Positions 1 to 11,503 of a DNA stretch of 64,000 nt are shown here, one piece after another. The notes beneath the pieces were generated by a model. That model was not told the origin of the DNA, did no database searches, and was given only the letters and a program-made list of their open reading frames with translations. Location of the stretch: positions 1-64,000 of the forward strand of contig QCFY01000001.1 in assembly GCA_003280085.1 (NCBI GenBank), in the 5' to 3' direction. This DNA is from Prochlorococcus sp. AG-363-O06. GTDB lineage: Bacteria > Cyanobacteriota > Cyanobacteriia > PCC-6307 > Cyanobiaceae. Numbering within the stretch: position 1 is the first letter of the stretch; each line of letters opens with the position of its first letter. Both the position numbers and the translations under genes were made by a program.

Positions 1-151
1 ACCAACAATCAATTACTCCAATCCTGATCCAGATTGTGATCTTGATTACGTACCTAACACTGCAAGAGAGGCACAATTAAAAGTTGTTCTGTCAAACTCC
101 TTTGGATTTGGTGGTCACAATGTCTGTCTTGCTTTTCGGCAAATGATCTAA
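1..151 (+). CDS. fabF: 3-oxoacyl-[ACP] synthase II, C-terminal end only
   Basis: This is the last 49 codons of a beta-ketoacyl-ACP synthase II, the condensing enzyme that elongates fatty acids in the cytoplasm. The visible tail contains NSFGFGGHN, the glycine-rich loop with the conserved His that lies near the active site in KAS I/II enzymes, followed by CLAF and a TAA stop. The gene starts before the window, so its catalytic Cys and other residues cannot be checked. Transketolase follows 48 bases later on the same strand. The identification rests on one strong family motif and on C-terminal position. Confidence 0.9.
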   Translation, partial: PTINYSNPDPDCDLDYVPNTAREAQLKVVLSNSFGFGGHNVCLAFRQMI

Positions 152-199
152 GCGATCCGCCGCTCTTTATTTAAAACTCACAAAACACCCCTCAACACA

Positions 200-2209
200 A
201 TGGTCGCTGCGTCAGCCTCCCTCGACACGCTCTGCATCAATAGCATCAGGATGCTTGCCGTCGATGCGGTTAATAAATCCAACAGCGGCCATCCAGGCCT
301 GCCTATGGGATGTGCCCCTATGGGGTATGCACTATGGGATAAGTTTTTACATCACAATCCCAAAAATCCAACTTGGTTTAACCGAGATCGCTTTGTTTTG
401 TCGGCAGGTCACGGATGCATGTTGCTATATGCGCTCTTGCACCTAACTGGATATGACTCTGTTTCAATTGAAGACATAAAAGAATTCCGCCAATGGGGTT
501 CAAGGACTCCTGGACACCCAGAAACCTTTGAAACTGCAGGAGTAGAAGTAACTGCAGGTCCATTAGGTGCGGGAATCTCAAATGCAGTTGGTTTGGCAAT
601 TGCAGAAGCTCATCTAGCGGCAAAATTCAATAAACCAGATTCAAAAATTGTTGACCACTTCACCTATGTGATCATGGGAGATGGTTGCAATCAGGAAGGG
701 GTTTCTTCCGAAGCTTGTTCCCTTGCTGGCCATCTAAAGCTTGGAAAACTAATAGCTCTCTATGACGACAATCAAATCACTATTGATGGGAGAACCGACG
801 TTTCATTTACAGAAGATGTTCTTAAGCGTTATGAAGCGTATGGATGGCATGTTCAGCATGTCCCAAATGGGAATACAGATATCGATGGCATTGCAAAAGC
901 AATTGAAGCTGCAAAACAAATAACTGATAAACCTTCTTTAATAAAAATCTCTACAACCATTGGCTTCGGATCCCCTAATAAAAGTGATACAGCTGGAGTA
1001 CATGGCGCGCCACTAGGTGAAGAAGAAGCCAATCTCACGCGTAAACAACTTGGATGGGAATATGAACCTTTTGAAATTCCCAAAGAGGCGTACGACCAAT
1101 ATCGCCAAGCTATTGCAAAAGGAGAGAAGCTTGAATCTGAGTGGAATCAATTACTGAAAAATTATAGAAATCAATATCCTTCAGAGTCAGCAGAATTTGA
1201 ACGAATGCTTCGTGGAGAGTTGCCAAATGGTTGGGACAAAGATCTGCCTACTTACACCTCAAATGATAAAGGTCTTGCTACAAGAAAACATTCACAAATT
1301 TGCCTGGGCGCATTAGGTCCAAACCTTACTGAATTAATAGGTGGCTCAGCTGACCTAACACACTCCAACTATACGGATATCCAAGGAGAGTCAGGTTCGT
1401 TCCAACCCCATAGTCCTGAGAAGAGATATTTACATTTTGGGGTCAGAGAACATGCCATGGCAGCAATACTTAATGGGATTGCTTATCACAACAGCGGACT
1501 CATCCCATATGGAGGAACCTTCTTGGTATTTGCTGACTATATGCGTGGCTCAATGCGCTTATCTGCGCTAAGTGAATTAGGCGTCATTTATGTACTAACT
1601 CATGACTCAATTGGTGTAGGTGAAGATGGACCCACTCACCAACCAATTGAAACGATTCCCTCATTACGAGCGATGCCAAATATGCTGGTATTCCGCCCAG
1701 GAGATGGCAACGAAACAAGCGGTGCTTATAAATTAGCCATCGAAAATCGCAAACGGCCAAGTGCACTCTGCCTTAGCCGTCAGGGTATGCCTAATCAAGA
1801 AAACTCATCCATAGAAAAAGTGGCTTTTGGGGGCTACGTCTTACAAGATTGCGATGGCACCCCTGAACTCATTCTTATTGGGACAGGCAGTGAACTTGAT
1901 TTATGTGTTCAGGCAGCAAACAAACTAAATGAGTCTGGGCATAAAGTCAGAGTGATTTCCATGCCATGTGTGGAGCTTTTTGAAGAGCAAAGTGACCTTT
2001 ATAAAGAAGAAGTTCTTCCGTCTTCAGTCCGAAAACGTCTAGTTGTAGAAGCAGCAGAAGCTTTTGGATGGCACAAATATATCGGTCTAGATGGCGACAG
2101 TGTCTGCATGAATAGATTTGGAGCTTCTGCACCAGGAGGAAAATGCATGGATGAGTTTGGCTTTACAATTGAAAATGTTGTAGCCAAGGCAAAGAAATTA
2201 ATAGGCTGA
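200..2209 (+). CDS. tktA: Transketolase
   Basis: Full-length 669-residue transketolase, which moves two-carbon ketol units in the Calvin cycle and pentose phosphate pathway using thiamine diphosphate. Residues 30-31 (GH) and the GDG at about 160-162 followed by NQEG form the TPP/metal site. The middle of the protein has the pyrimidine-binding segment with FGVREHAM, and a C-terminal transketolase domain closes it. The [10 protein letters not shown] stretch at about 118-127 has Ala where many transketolases have Gln. The ATG at 200 gives the usual family length. It sits just downstream of fabF and could share its transcript. Confidence 0.97.
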   Translation: MVAASASLDTLCINSIRMLAVDAVNKSNSGHPGLPMGCAPMGYALWDKFLHHNPKNPTWFNRDRFVLSAGHGCMLLYALLHLTGYDSVSIEDIKEFRQWGSRTPGHPETFETAGVEVTAGPLGAGISNAVGLAIAEAHLAAKFNKPDSKIVDHFTYVIMGDGCNQEGVSSEACSLAGHLKLGKLIALYDDNQITIDGRTDVSFTEDVLKRYEAYGWHVQHVPNGNTDIDGIAKAIEAAKQITDKPSLIKISTTIGFGSPNKSDTAGVHGAPLGEEEANLTRKQLGWEYEPFEIPKEAYDQYRQAIAKGEKLESEWNQLLKNYRNQYPSESAEFERMLRGELPNGWDKDLPTYTSNDKGLATRKHSQICLGALGPNLTELIGGSADLTHSNYTDIQGESGSFQPHSPEKRYLHFGVREHAMAAILNGIAYHNSGLIPYGGTFLVFADYMRGSMRLSALSELGVIYVLTHDSIGVGEDGPTHQPIETIPSLRAMPNMLVFRPGDGNETSGAYKLAIENRKRPSALCLSRQGMPNQENSSIEKVAFGGYVLQDCDGTPELILIGTGSELDLCVQAANKLNESGHKVRVISMPCVELFEEQSDLYKEEVLPSSVRKRLVVEAAEAFGWHKYIGLDGDSVCMNRFGASAPGGKCMDEFGFTIENVVAKAKKLIG

Positions 2210-2249
2210 GTTAATTATTATTTACTTCTTGAAAACAAATAATAAATAG

Positions 2250-2294
2250 AGAGTTCGTATTGCATTAAACTTATAACTATGCAGCACGAACTCT
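2250..2294. other. Inverted repeat downstream of transketolase
   Basis: AGAGTTCGT at 2250-2258 is perfectly complementary to ACGAACTCT at 2286-2294. Inside it, GCAT (2262-2265) pairs with ATGC (2279-2282) across symmetrical 3-nt internal loops. It lies 41 bases after the tktA stop and 58 bases before the next gene. No T-run follows on either strand, so it is not a canonical intrinsic terminator. It may be a 3' end-stabilising hairpin or a factor-dependent stop. Confidence 0.5.
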
Positions 2295-2352
2295 ATAAAC
2301 AGCCAAGAATAAGCTTCCAGCCTTAGATATTCAAGAAATTAGTCATGTCAAA

Positions 2353-3297
2353 ATGAAAAACAATCAGCAATATAGAAATCTAGTAACTGGTGGGGCTGGT
2401 TTCCTAGGCTCACACTTGATAGATAGGTTGATGGAATCTGGAGAAGAGGTTATTTGCCTTGACAATTACTTCACTGGACGAAAAGAAAACTTGTCCCAAT
2501 GGATGAACAATAAACGGTTCGAACTTATAAGGCATGATGTAACCGAACCAATCAGAATAGAAGTAGATAGAATTTGGCATCTTGCCTGTCCAGCATCTCC
2601 TGTGCATTATCAATTCAATCCAATAAAAACTGCTAAAACAAGTTTTCTCGGCACATATAATATGCTTGGGCTAGCAAGAAGAGTAGGCGCAAGGTTATTG
2701 CTAGCAAGCACAAGTGAAGTATATGGAGATCCAGAAGTTCACCCCCAGCCGGAATCCTATAGAGGTTGTGTAAACACAATTGGAATAAGAAGTTGCTATG
2801 ACGAAGGCAAAAGAATTGCCGAAACACTTTGCTTTGATTATCAGCGCATGCATTCAACAGAAATAAGGGTAATGAGAATCTTTAACACCTATGGCCCACG
2901 AATGCTTGCGAATGACGGAAGAGTTGTCAGCAATTTTATAACCCAAGCCTTACAAGGGGAGCCCTTGACAATTTACGGAGATGGCAGACAAACAAGATCA
3001 TTTTGCTATGTAAATGACTTAATCGAAGGCATGATTCGGCTTATGAATAGTGACTGCTCTGGCCCCATTAATATAGGAAATCCTGGTGAGTTTACAATTC
3101 GGCAACTCGCAGAATTAGTTCGCAAACAAATTAATCCTAATCTCAAGCTGATCAACAAGCCATTACCTTCAGATGACCCCATGCAAAGGAAGCCTGTAAT
3201 TGATTTAGCCCTCGACAAACTTAACTGGACCCCGAAAATACCTTTAGAGCAGGGCTTAAAGCAAACAATTGATTGGTTCAAAACTAATACTTTATAA
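2353..3297 (+). CDS. UDP-glucuronate decarboxylase-like NAD-dependent epimerase/dehydratase
   Basis: A 314-residue extended short-chain dehydrogenase that most resembles UDP-glucuronate decarboxylase (UXS), which makes UDP-xylose from UDP-glucuronate. Visible features are the Rossmann GxxGxxG (GGAGFLG, about 13-19), TSE at 120-122, the catalytic YxxxK (Tyr149, Lys153, in YDEGKR) and the IFNTYGPRM segment typical of UXS. UDP-xylose would feed surface glycan synthesis, though no xylosyltransferase can be assigned here. It stands alone between tktA and the convergent thiC. A related UDP-sugar 4-epimerase or dehydratase is possible. Confidence 0.85.
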   Translation: MKNNQQYRNLVTGGAGFLGSHLIDRLMESGEEVICLDNYFTGRKENLSQWMNNKRFELIRHDVTEPIRIEVDRIWHLACPASPVHYQFNPIKTAKTSFLGTYNMLGLARRVGARLLLASTSEVYGDPEVHPQPESYRGCVNTIGIRSCYDEGKRIAETLCFDYQRMHSTEIRVMRIFNTYGPRMLANDGRVVSNFITQALQGEPLTIYGDGRQTRSFCYVNDLIEGMIRLMNSDCSGPINIGNPGEFTIRQLAELVRKQINPNLKLINKPLPSDDPMQRKPVIDLALDKLNWTPKIPLEQGLKQTIDWFKTNTL

Positions 3298-3357
3298 GGT
3301 CTATTTTATCTTTGGAATAATTCGTGGTCTCCAGTAAGGACAAGAAAAAACTTACTA

Positions 3358-4767
<1,410 letters not shown>

Positions 4768-4801
4768 TCAGGGATTAGTTTTAGGCAAGATCACGAAAAT
4801 T

Positions 4802-4886
4802 CACTTCCCTTCGCCGGCTTAACCCGTATCAGGTTCAGAGGGTGTGATCTCAGCCAGTCAGAAAAAAACTTCTGGCACCCCTAGTG
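4802..4886 (-). promoter_or_regulatory. TPP riboswitch (THI element)
   Basis: On the minus strand the leader reads AGGGGTGCC, then GGCTGAGATCACACCC, then TGAACCTGATACGGGTTA, then GCGAAGG, which are the conserved THI-box blocks in order. The ends pair as CACT with AGTG (plus-strand 4883-4886 and 4802-4805), forming P1. It ends about 53 bases before the thiC ATG. In this family, bound thiamine diphosphate shuts off the downstream gene. An AT-rich TTTATATA just upstream (about 4888-4895) could be the -10 box, but I am not certain of the promoter. Confidence 0.96.
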
Positions 4887-4987
4887 GTATATAAAACCTA
4901 GCTCGGTTTCCTCTCAGAAGCTGCAATTAATAAATAGAAAATTCCCGAACTTTCTTCTCTAGAGCATCCTGAGAAATGTTGCAGCTT

Positions 4988-5209
4988 TTACAAATTGGGT
5001 GATTGATCATTCTTACGAATCGCTAATAAGAGTTTCTTTCTGCGATTTGATCGTCCCAAAGCCCCACTGATCATCAACCCAGTGCCAACGAATAAAGCTG
5101 GAAGTGCCTGCAAACGATCACTCCCTTCACGTTGCAAACATGCAAATATTGCCAAAAGGATTAGCAATGGAGCAGCAAAGGCTAAAAGAGGATTTACAAA
5201 GCTCTTCAT
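4988..5209 (-). CDS. Small two-helix membrane protein (DUF3188-like)
   Basis: A 73-residue hydrophobic protein with two predicted membrane segments (about 7-25 and 34-50) and a basic tail containing GRSNRRKK, which would stay in the cytoplasm. Its ATG overlaps the stop of the upstream amidohydrolase as ATGA, so it is probably translationally coupled as the last gene of the ruvB-TPR-amidohydrolase operon. It resembles the short cyanobacterial proteins called DUF3188, but this is from memory and unverified. The function is unknown. Confidence 0.75.
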   Translation of the reverse strand: MKSFVNPLLAFAAPLLILLAIFACLQREGSDRLQALPALFVGTGLMISGALGRSNRRKKLLLAIRKNDQSPNL

Positions 5210-6402
5210 CTATCTCTGTCTTTATAGCTTGAATTTTTTTCAATCCAGGAAAGAACTGTGGAAGTAAGCACCTGAATACCTATAGGAAGACTCCTCTCCT
5301 GAGGCGCAAATTGACCACTATGCAGAGGGGCACAACCATTTTGACCTGCCACCCCAAGGCGAAACATAGATCCTTTCAAAGGCTGCAATAGTTCAGCAAA
5401 ATCCTCAGCCCCAAGAGAAGGCTTCTCCAAAGTAATCACATTTGAGTTTCCTAAAATCTTCTTAGCGCATACTTCAATAATAGATGTCAATTCTGGATCG
5501 TTATAGACAGGTGGGGCAATTGAGCGATATTGCACAACTGCTCTAGCACCAAAACTCAAACATATTGATTGAACTGTATCTTCAATCCATTTTGGCAATG
5601 TCTTATTGAAGTCAGGGTCCAAACAGCGAACTGTGCCTAAAAGAGTGACTCGATCTGCAATCACATTAAAAGCTCTACCACCCTGAATTTTGCCAAAACT
5701 AATTACAACCGGAGTCAAAGCATCTAGCTGCCTGGCAATCGCCTCCTGAAGTCCACTGACTACCCTTGATGCTACCCAGATGGAATCGACAGATTGATGA
5801 GGCCTCGCACCATGTCCACCCTCCCCTATGACATCTATTGACAACTCACCTGCAGCTGCAGTTAAGCAACCACTCTTCAAGCCAATTGTCCCAACAGGCA
5901 ATTCTGGGAAAACGTGCAACCCAAATAAAGCATCTAAACCTTCAACAGCCCCTTCACTCCGCATCCAACGAGCGCCCTTAGCTATCTCCTCAGCAGGTTG
6001 AAACAAAAGGCGAACCCCACCATCTAAGGGCGGCTGAATTGACAATAATTTGGCCACGCCCAAGCCAATACAGATATGCAAATCATGGCCACAAGCATGC
6101 ATAAGACCTTGGCTAATGGAGGAGTATTCAAGATCTGTTTGTTCTTCAACGGGCAATGCATCCATATCGACTCGAACACCAACAAACGGACCTTTGCTCT
6201 GGCCAAACTCAGCAAGAACTCCTGTCTTCCCAACAGCCTCAGTTACTCTCCATCCATATCGACGTAGTTCTCCGGCCACTAAAGCAGCCGTTTGATGCTC
6301 TTGCCCACTTAATTCAGGATGAGCATGAAAATGCCTTCGCAATTCAATCAGCTCTGGAAGGAAGTCACTAACAAAATCATTCCAACCGATTAAAAGTCCC
6401 AT
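5206..6402 (-). CDS. M20 family amidohydrolase (IAA-amino acid/hippurate hydrolase type)
   Basis: A 398-residue metallopeptidase-fold amidohydrolase of the M20D group, which cleaves N-acyl or N-aryl amino acids with a two-metal centre. Metal ligands are recognisable: Cys104 and His106 in MHACGHDLH, Glu138-Glu139 in QPAEE, His163 in GLHVF, and a final His in APLHSG near residue 370. The dimerisation insert starts around GGHGARPHQS. The real substrate is unknown. It lies 4 bases after the TPR gene and overlaps the next small membrane gene by 4 bases. Confidence 0.92.
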   Translation of the reverse strand: MGLLIGWNDFVSDFLPELIELRRHFHAHPELSGQEHQTAALVAGELRRYGWRVTEAVGKTGVLAEFGQSKGPFVGVRVDMDALPVEEQTDLEYSSISQGLMHACGHDLHICIGLGVAKLLSIQPPLDGGVRLLFQPAEEIAKGARWMRSEGAVEGLDALFGLHVFPELPVGTIGLKSGCLTAAAGELSIDVIGEGGHGARPHQSVDSIWVASRVVSGLQEAIARQLDALTPVVISFGKIQGGRAFNVIADRVTLLGTVRCLDPDFNKTLPKWIEDTVQSICLSFGARAVVQYRSIAPPVYNDPELTSIIEVCAKKILGNSNVITLEKPSLGAEDFAELLQPLKGSMFRLGVAGQNGCAPLHSGQFAPQERSLPIGIQVLTSTVLSWIEKNSSYKDRDR

Positions 6403-6406
6403 ATTT

Positions 6407-7219
6407 CTAGTGATCTAAGGCGAGGAAGGACATAAGGTCTTGAATGGCCTCTGGAGGCCAATGACGAATTTCAAGTAGCCATTCACTCTGCCTATAACGA
6501 TTGTCTAAGCCAGCAACAGCCGCCCAATTGCTCTCTGCCTCACCAATCTCAGAATTGCGCCAAAGAATTGCTGTCAAAGCAGCTCTAGCATCAGCAAACA
6601 TTGGGTATTTACGAATAATTCTACGCAGTTCCATTTCAGCTTGATCTATGTGGCCTAGTTGATACTGAGCCAAAGCCTTACTGGAAACAGCAAGAGCAAA
6701 CCCTGGCTTCACAGATGAAGCCTTGCTATAGAAGGACTCAGCCTCTTCCCATTTCCCCTGGCTAGCACGCAAATTGCCAAGATTGTATAAAGCCGAAGAA
6801 TCTTCAGGGTTACGAGCAAGAATCCATTCATAATCATATTCAGCTTCTTTTAAAAGCCCCAAAGACTCTTCAGCAATTCCTCTATTGAGGTGAGTATCAA
6901 CGTTTGATGGAAGTATTCCCATAGCCTTCGTCTGATCTTGAATAGCCCCTTTTGCATCTCCAAGAGCCAACCGCACATTTCCACGATTGCTTAAAGCAGC
7001 AGCATCATCGGGGGAAAGATCTAAAACCTTGTCCCAAAGTGACAATGCTTCAACAAAATTTCCAGTTTGAGTTGATTTAAAAGCTTGATCAAAAATTGGT
7101 TTTATAGATTCCTTTGCCGAAACTTGGAAAGGAACAAAAATTAACAAGAAAAGCAAGCTAATCAGAGCAAAAAATATGCAAGATTTTCCTAAACTTCTAC
7201 TCAAACTTATATAAATCAC
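6407..7219 (-). CDS. TPR-repeat protein with N-terminal membrane anchor or signal
   Basis: A 270-residue protein with a hydrophobic N-terminal segment (about 13-35, ending FQVSA, a plausible signal peptidase site). Tetratricopeptide repeats follow ([56 protein letters not shown]). Such proteins are scaffolds; no enzyme domain is visible. It probably acts in the thylakoid lumen or periplasm, or on a membrane face. Translation starts at a GTG overlapping the ruvB stop (GTGA), so it is coupled to ruvB. The partner is unknown. Confidence 0.85.
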   Translation of the reverse strand: MIYISLSRSLGKSCIFFALISLLFLLIFVPFQVSAKESIKPIFDQAFKSTQTGNFVEALSLWDKVLDLSPDDAAALSNRGNVRLALGDAKGAIQDQTKAMGILPSNVDTHLNRGIAEESLGLLKEAEYDYEWILARNPEDSSALYNLGNLRASQGKWEEAESFYSKASSVKPGFALAVSSKALAQYQLGHIDQAEMELRRIIRKYPMFADARAALTAILWRNSEIGEAESNWAAVAGLDNRYRQSEWLLEIRHWPPEAIQDLMSFLALDH

Positions 7220-8265
7220 TTTGATCTAAGATGTTGGCGAGCGACGTCAGTAATTACTCTTCCTCTTGGTGTGCGCTGAATAAATCCTAATTGCAATAGA
7301 AATGGTTCAATAACTGTTTCAAGAGTGACAGGGTCCTCTCCAAGTGCGGCTGCAAGAGTGTCAAGTCCTACAGGCCTACCATCATTAGAGTCAAGTAATA
7401 GTTTCAATAAAGATCTATCCAGTAAATCAAGTCCAAAGTTATCAACTTGATGCAAATCCAATGCTTCATTCACTAAAGAATCATTTAGGCAAGTCTCATT
7501 ACCTTTTACCAATGCAAAGTCTCGAACTCTTCTTAATAAGCGATTTGCAACTCTTGGAGTGCCTCTACATCTACGAGCTATCTCCTGGCAGCCGGTAGCA
7601 GTTAATTCAATCTTTAATAGCAATGCTGTTCGCCTAACTATGGCTTGAAGATCCTCTAATTGATAAAAACTTAATCTCTGAACCAACCCAAACCGATCGC
7701 GCAATGGAGAACTAAGTGAACCTGCTTTTGTTGTCGCTCCAACAAGGGTAAAAGGAGGCAAGTCCAAAGCCCTGGTTCTTGCCGTGCTTCCTTTCCCAAC
7801 TGTGAGGTCAATTCGTCGGTCTTCCATCGCTGGATAAAGAAGCTCCTCTGCGACCCTATTGAGTCTGTGTATTTCATCGATAAAAAGGACTTCTCTAGGC
7901 TGCAAATTAATTAGTAATCCAACAATGTCTCTAGGACGTTCAAGTGCAGGGGCGCTAGTAATTCGACATTTGACACCTAATTCTTGTGCCAAAACAAGTG
8001 CCATGCTGGTTTTCCCCAAGCCAGGTGGCCCATATAGCAACACATGATCTAGCGCCTCGGCTCTTCTTATAGAAGCTTGAACAGCAATCTCTAGAACTTG
8101 TTTAAGCTCAGATTGACCTACATACTCCTTAAAAGACTTCGGCCGCAAGCCATCATCTCGTGATGCATTTTCTTCTTCTGTTGTGGGCGTCGAATCAACC
8201 AACCTAGGCTTAAGAAAAGAAGCCCTAGGCGATGGCCGACTACTACTTGAAGAAACAATTGCCAT
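7216..8265 (-). CDS. ruvB: Holliday junction branch migration ATPase RuvB
   Basis: Hexameric AAA+ motor that drives branch migration with RuvA. With the ATG at 8265 the protein has 349 residues. Walker A is GPPGLGKTS (79-87), Walker B LFIDE (127-131), and sensor/arginine-finger segment GATTKAGS followed by [10 protein letters not shown]-terminal winged helix follows (GLDTLAAAL through IQRTPRGR). The longer upstream reading frame would run into smpB and adds a hydrophobic stretch unlike RuvB, so I reject it. It heads the operon with the TPR, amidohydrolase and small membrane genes and is divergent from smpB. Confidence 0.96.
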   Translation of the reverse strand: MAIVSSSSSRPSPRASFLKPRLVDSTPTTEEENASRDDGLRPKSFKEYVGQSELKQVLEIAVQASIRRAEALDHVLLYGPPGLGKTSMALVLAQELGVKCRITSAPALERPRDIVGLLINLQPREVLFIDEIHRLNRVAEELLYPAMEDRRIDLTVGKGSTARTRALDLPPFTLVGATTKAGSLSSPLRDRFGLVQRLSFYQLEDLQAIVRRTALLLKIELTATGCQEIARRCRGTPRVANRLLRRVRDFALVKGNETCLNDSLVNEALDLHQVDNFGLDLLDRSLLKLLLDSNDGRPVGLDTLAAALGEDPVTLETVIEPFLLQLGFIQRTPRGRVITDVARQHLRSK

Positions 8266-8315
8266 GCTTGCAGGGTAACGACCTCTGCATAAGGTCGGAA
8301 TAACGACTTCAGAAG

Positions 8316-8813
8316 ATGCCAAAAACAGCAAGAAAAAATTTGGTTTCAGCAGCAAGGAATGCTGCAAAGAGACTTCTTGCAGACAATCGGCAAGCTCGTC
8401 ACCAATATGAAATCATCGATACTCTTGAAACTGGCATCGAGCTTTTAGGTACCGAAGTGAAATCAATCCGAGCTGGAAAGGCAAACTTAAGAGATGGTTT
8501 TTGCTTGGTTCGCAAAGGTGAGCTACTTCTACATAATGTTCATATTTCTCCTCATAGCCATTCAGGAAATTACTTCAATCACGATCCTCTCCGAATTAGA
8601 AAATTATTAGCACATAGGAAGGAAATTGATAAACTAAAAGGTCAATTAGACAGGAAAGGACTTGCATTAGTTCCATTGAACTTACATCTCAAAGGATCTT
8701 GGATAAAACTCACAATTGGACTAGGGAAAGGGAAAAAGCTACATGACAAGAGAGCAGAAGACAAGAAGAAACAGGCGAATAAAGAGGCTAGAGCTGCAAT
8801 GTCGAGACTTTGA
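8316..8813 (+). CDS. smpB: SsrA-binding protein SmpB
   Basis: A 165-residue SmpB, which carries tmRNA to stalled ribosomes in trans-translation. The conserved core is plain: [29 protein letters not shown], the HISPHS segment and the basic C-terminal tail ([16 protein letters not shown]) that enters the ribosomal mRNA channel. The start ATG leaves a 50-base divergent gap to ruvB. No tmRNA gene was recognised in the window. Confidence 0.97.
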   Translation: MPKTARKNLVSAARNAAKRLLADNRQARHQYEIIDTLETGIELLGTEVKSIRAGKANLRDGFCLVRKGELLLHNVHISPHSHSGNYFNHDPLRIRKLLAHRKEIDKLKGQLDRKGLALVPLNLHLKGSWIKLTIGLGKGKKLHDKRAEDKKKQANKEARAAMSRL

Positions 8814-8892
8814 TATTTTTTAAAGAAACTCATACATATATCCTCTTCATTAATAAAAAACTAAGCTAGCATTGGAGATAAATCTAAAGGCC

Positions 8893-9117
8893 ATGAATCG
8901 ATTAATGCAACAGAGTGCTTTAAAAGCAAAGCGCTTGGAATTGATTGAGAAGCTAGAAGATCTATATAAACAAACCTTTGGTAAATTGCGTGAAGAAGAA
9001 CTTGGTCAAATTGGAATAGCAAAGCTTACACAACTAATACTTCAATCAAAGGATGGCGCCATCACACCACTTACTAAAGAAATAGAAAAGTCTGTAATTA
9101 CAAAAGCCCCAAGTTAA
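8893..9117 (+). CDS. Small conserved helical protein, possible hercynine metabolism small protein
   Basis: A 74-residue, mostly helical, charged protein (KAKRLELIEKLEDLYKQTFGKLREEELG). I start it at the ATG at 8893, preceded by AAAGG; a TTG at 8872 would add seven residues. Two bases separate its stop from the next start, so the pair is co-transcribed. From memory, small picocyanobacterial proteins like this pair with the following gene under the label hercynine metabolism, but I cannot verify that here. No catalytic motif is visible. Confidence 0.7.
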   Translation: MNRLMQQSALKAKRLELIEKLEDLYKQTFGKLREEELGQIGIAKLTQLILQSKDGAITPLTKEIEKSVITKAPS

Positions 9118-9119
9118 TT

Positions 9120-9599
9120 ATGAACTTACATTGGTTCAGAGATCTTGAAAAAGAACTTGATAAAAAGTTCAAGGCTTTCCTACAAGCAAATCCATATCAA
9201 GCAGAGCTTTTAACTAATCAAAAACAAAAAGATGTTTATAACAATCTCCTAGTCCAAAAGCAAAAAATCCAAAAAAAAGCAGAGTCTATCCGCAAAGAAC
9301 TCCTGGCATTAGGTGTTCAAATCAAAGAATGGTCTAAAAGATCACAACGTGCCAAAGAAGCAGGAGCCAAGGATTTGGCTTTCAAAGCAGAGCTCCATTT
9401 ACAAAAGTTGATGACTGACGGCAGAAACCTATGGTCTGAGCTTGACCAGCTAGGAATTCAATTTCAAGGAATTGAGCAACAAGTTCTTGAGATTGCAGAA
9501 AAAACCTGTAACAACAATTCTCAAATCGAACAAGAATGGGCCGGCTTAGAAACCGAAGAAGAACTAAGAAAACTTAAGCGCAATAAAGGGCTTAGTTAA
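9120..9599 (+). CDS. Coiled-coil protein, possible hercynine metabolism protein family
   Basis: A 159-residue protein, nearly all helical and highly charged, with heptad-like stretches (KQKIQKKAESIRKEL and KAELHLQKLMTDGRNLWSEL). No signal peptide or membrane segment is seen. It loosely recalls PspA/IM30-type coiled coils, and from memory matches the cyanobacterial family named after hercynine metabolism; both are unverified. It follows the 74-residue gene by two bases and ends 5 bases before a convergent gene. The function is unknown. Confidence 0.72.
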   Translation: MNLHWFRDLEKELDKKFKAFLQANPYQAELLTNQKQKDVYNNLLVQKQKIQKKAESIRKELLALGVQIKEWSKRSQRAKEAGAKDLAFKAELHLQKLMTDGRNLWSELDQLGIQFQGIEQQVLEIAEKTCNNNSQIEQEWAGLETEEELRKLKRNKGLS

Positions 9600-9604
9600 C
9601 CAGT

Positions 9605-9868
9605 TCAACCCTTTTGGGCGTTCGGATCAAGGCTGACATTCTCTGGAGGAGGAGTTGGATCTGGATCTGCAATCAACATGTGTTGCAGAACTATCTCAGG
9701 GCGTTCACTATCCCGCCATCGAATGCGATAAGCGGGCATTTTTGTGCCGCGACTAGTTGTTTGTTCTACAGGCTCCATCACCCAACCACGGCGAGAACGC
9801 CCTTGGGGATTGCGCTTTACAACAGCATCAGCATGTTTGAAGCGGAAACCTACGCGCTCACCACTCAT
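9605..9868 (-). CDS. Conserved small protein of unknown function
   Basis: An 87-residue basic protein beginning MSGERVGFRFKHADAVVKR, with a strand-rich middle (PAYRIRWRDSERPEIVLQHML) and a proline-rich acidic tail. The pattern of R, W and G residues suggests a small beta-barrel or SH3-like fold, which is inference. I chose the ATG at 9868; a GTG at 9886 would add six residues. It lies downstream of lysS-strand genes and is convergent with the coiled-coil gene. I do not recognise a named family. Confidence 0.7.
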   Translation of the reverse strand: MSGERVGFRFKHADAVVKRNPQGRSRRGWVMEPVEQTTSRGTKMPAYRIRWRDSERPEIVLQHMLIADPDPTPPPENVSLDPNAQKG

Positions 9869-9920
9869 CTGAAGAGAACCTTGCACTCGCTCAATTATCC
9901 ACTTTGACGGTTCAAACCTC

Positions 9921-11432
9921 CTAAGGTTGTGTTTTTAATTCCGGTCGAAGTAAAGGGAAAGCAATCACATCTCTAATAGAAGGACTGTCAGTCAGAAGCA
10001 TCACCAATCGATCAATACCTATCCCCAGCCCTCCAGTTGGAGGCATTCCCACCTCAAGAGCATTAATAAAATCTTCATCTACCCCATGAGCTTCTAGGTC
10101 GCCTGATATTTTTCTCTCCTGCTGTAACTCAAGTCTTTCTCTCTGATCAATAGGGTCAATAAGTTCGCTAAAGGCATTGGCCATTTCTCGACCTGAGATA
10201 AAAAGTTCAAATCTTTCAACCATCCCTGGTTTGCTTCTATGAGGTCTAGCCAGCGGAGAAATCTCAATCGGATAATCAACTACAAAAGTTGGCTGAATCA
10301 AATTAGGTTCAACAGCCTGTTCAAAAGCTTCATTCAATAACCTGCCAACACTATTGGCCTGCGTTGGAGCCTCCAAGCCAGCTTGAATCAAGCTAGATGC
10401 TGCTTTAACAGCATTCAATGAAGAGTCATTGAAATCAATTCCTGTTGCATCTTTCACGAGCTCTTGCATGCTTGCTCTTCTCCAAGGAGGGCTTAGATCT
10501 ATCTCTGCACCCTGGTAACAAATTTTGGTAGATCCACACACCTGTAGGCAAACCGAAGAAATAAGTTGCTCAGTTAAAACCATCATGTCGTTGTAATCAG
10601 TAAAAGCCTGATATATCTCAACTGAAGTAAATTCAGGATTATGCTTAGTACTTATGCCTTCATTTCTAAAAATCCGCCCTAACTCATAAACCCTTTCAAA
10701 GCCTCCTACAACAAGCCGTTTGAGATGTAATTCTGTTGCTATTCGAAGATAAAGTGGAAGATCGAGTGTGTTGTGATGGGTCACAAAAGGTCGTGCTTCT
10801 GCTCCTCCAGCTTCCGACTGAAGTACAGGAGTCTCAATTTCTAAAAATCCTCGATCGTCGAGAAAACGACGAATTGCACTCACCAATAAAGCCCTTTTTC
10901 GGAAAGTTTCTCGAGAAGTGGGAGAAACAATCAAATCTATATATCTCTGTCTATAACGCTTCTCAACGTCAACCAGTCCATGCCACTTATCAGGCAAAGG
11001 CTGCAAAGACTTAGAAAGCATCTGCCATAGTTGAACTTTCACAGACAACTCACCTCGATCTGTCCTTCGCAAAGTGCCCTTTACACCAATCCAATCACCG
11101 GAATCCACAAGTTCAGTCAATTGTGCGAATTGCCCTTTCCCATTCACCTGACTAGTTGCATTATCAAGACTTGCCTTCTCGATATACAACTGAATATTCC
11201 CAGTCTCATCACTCAAAGTAAAAAACGCCAGCTTACCCATCACTCTTCTGGACATCACTCTTCCAGCAACAGAAACGGTGACGTGTCTTTCTTGCCCGTT
11301 CTCTAAGTCTTCGTGATCAACCTGCAAGGAGGCCGTGTAATGACTTCGATCAAAGCGCAAGGCATAAGGGCACTGACCAAGATCCTTAAGGGCTTGAGCC
11401 TTTTCTAGGCGCGTCTGACGTAGCTCGGACAA
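9921..11432 (-). CDS. lysS: Lysyl-tRNA synthetase, class II
   Basis: A 503-residue class II aminoacyl-tRNA synthetase that charges tRNA-Lys. An N-terminal OB-fold (about 50-160) precedes the catalytic domain with motif 2 ([14 protein letters not shown]) and motif 3 ([12 protein letters not shown]), both characteristic of LysRS. The only upstream start in the open frame is a TTG at 11432, just after an in-frame stop, so a TTG start is likely. No regulatory T-box is seen. It is followed by the OmpR-type regulator upstream on the same strand, 71 bases away. Confidence 0.97.
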   Translation of the reverse strand: MSELRQTRLEKAQALKDLGQCPYALRFDRSHYTASLQVDHEDLENGQERHVTVSVAGRVMSRRVMGKLAFFTLSDETGNIQLYIEKASLDNATSQVNGKGQFAQLTELVDSGDWIGVKGTLRRTDRGELSVKVQLWQMLSKSLQPLPDKWHGLVDVEKRYRQRYIDLIVSPTSRETFRKRALLVSAIRRFLDDRGFLEIETPVLQSEAGGAEARPFVTHHNTLDLPLYLRIATELHLKRLVVGGFERVYELGRIFRNEGISTKHNPEFTSVEIYQAFTDYNDMMVLTEQLISSVCLQVCGSTKICYQGAEIDLSPPWRRASMQELVKDATGIDFNDSSLNAVKAASSLIQAGLEAPTQANSVGRLLNEAFEQAVEPNLIQPTFVVDYPIEISPLARPHRSKPGMVERFELFISGREMANAFSELIDPIDQRERLELQQERKISGDLEAHGVDEDFINALEVGMPPTGGLGIGIDRLVMLLTDSPSIRDVIAFPLLRPELKTQP

Positions 11433-11503
11433 TTCACATCAATTCAAACCAGGCTTATCTTGCCCGTTGAACGGCATTTAAGTTAAGTGAGGTAACGCCT
11501 TAT

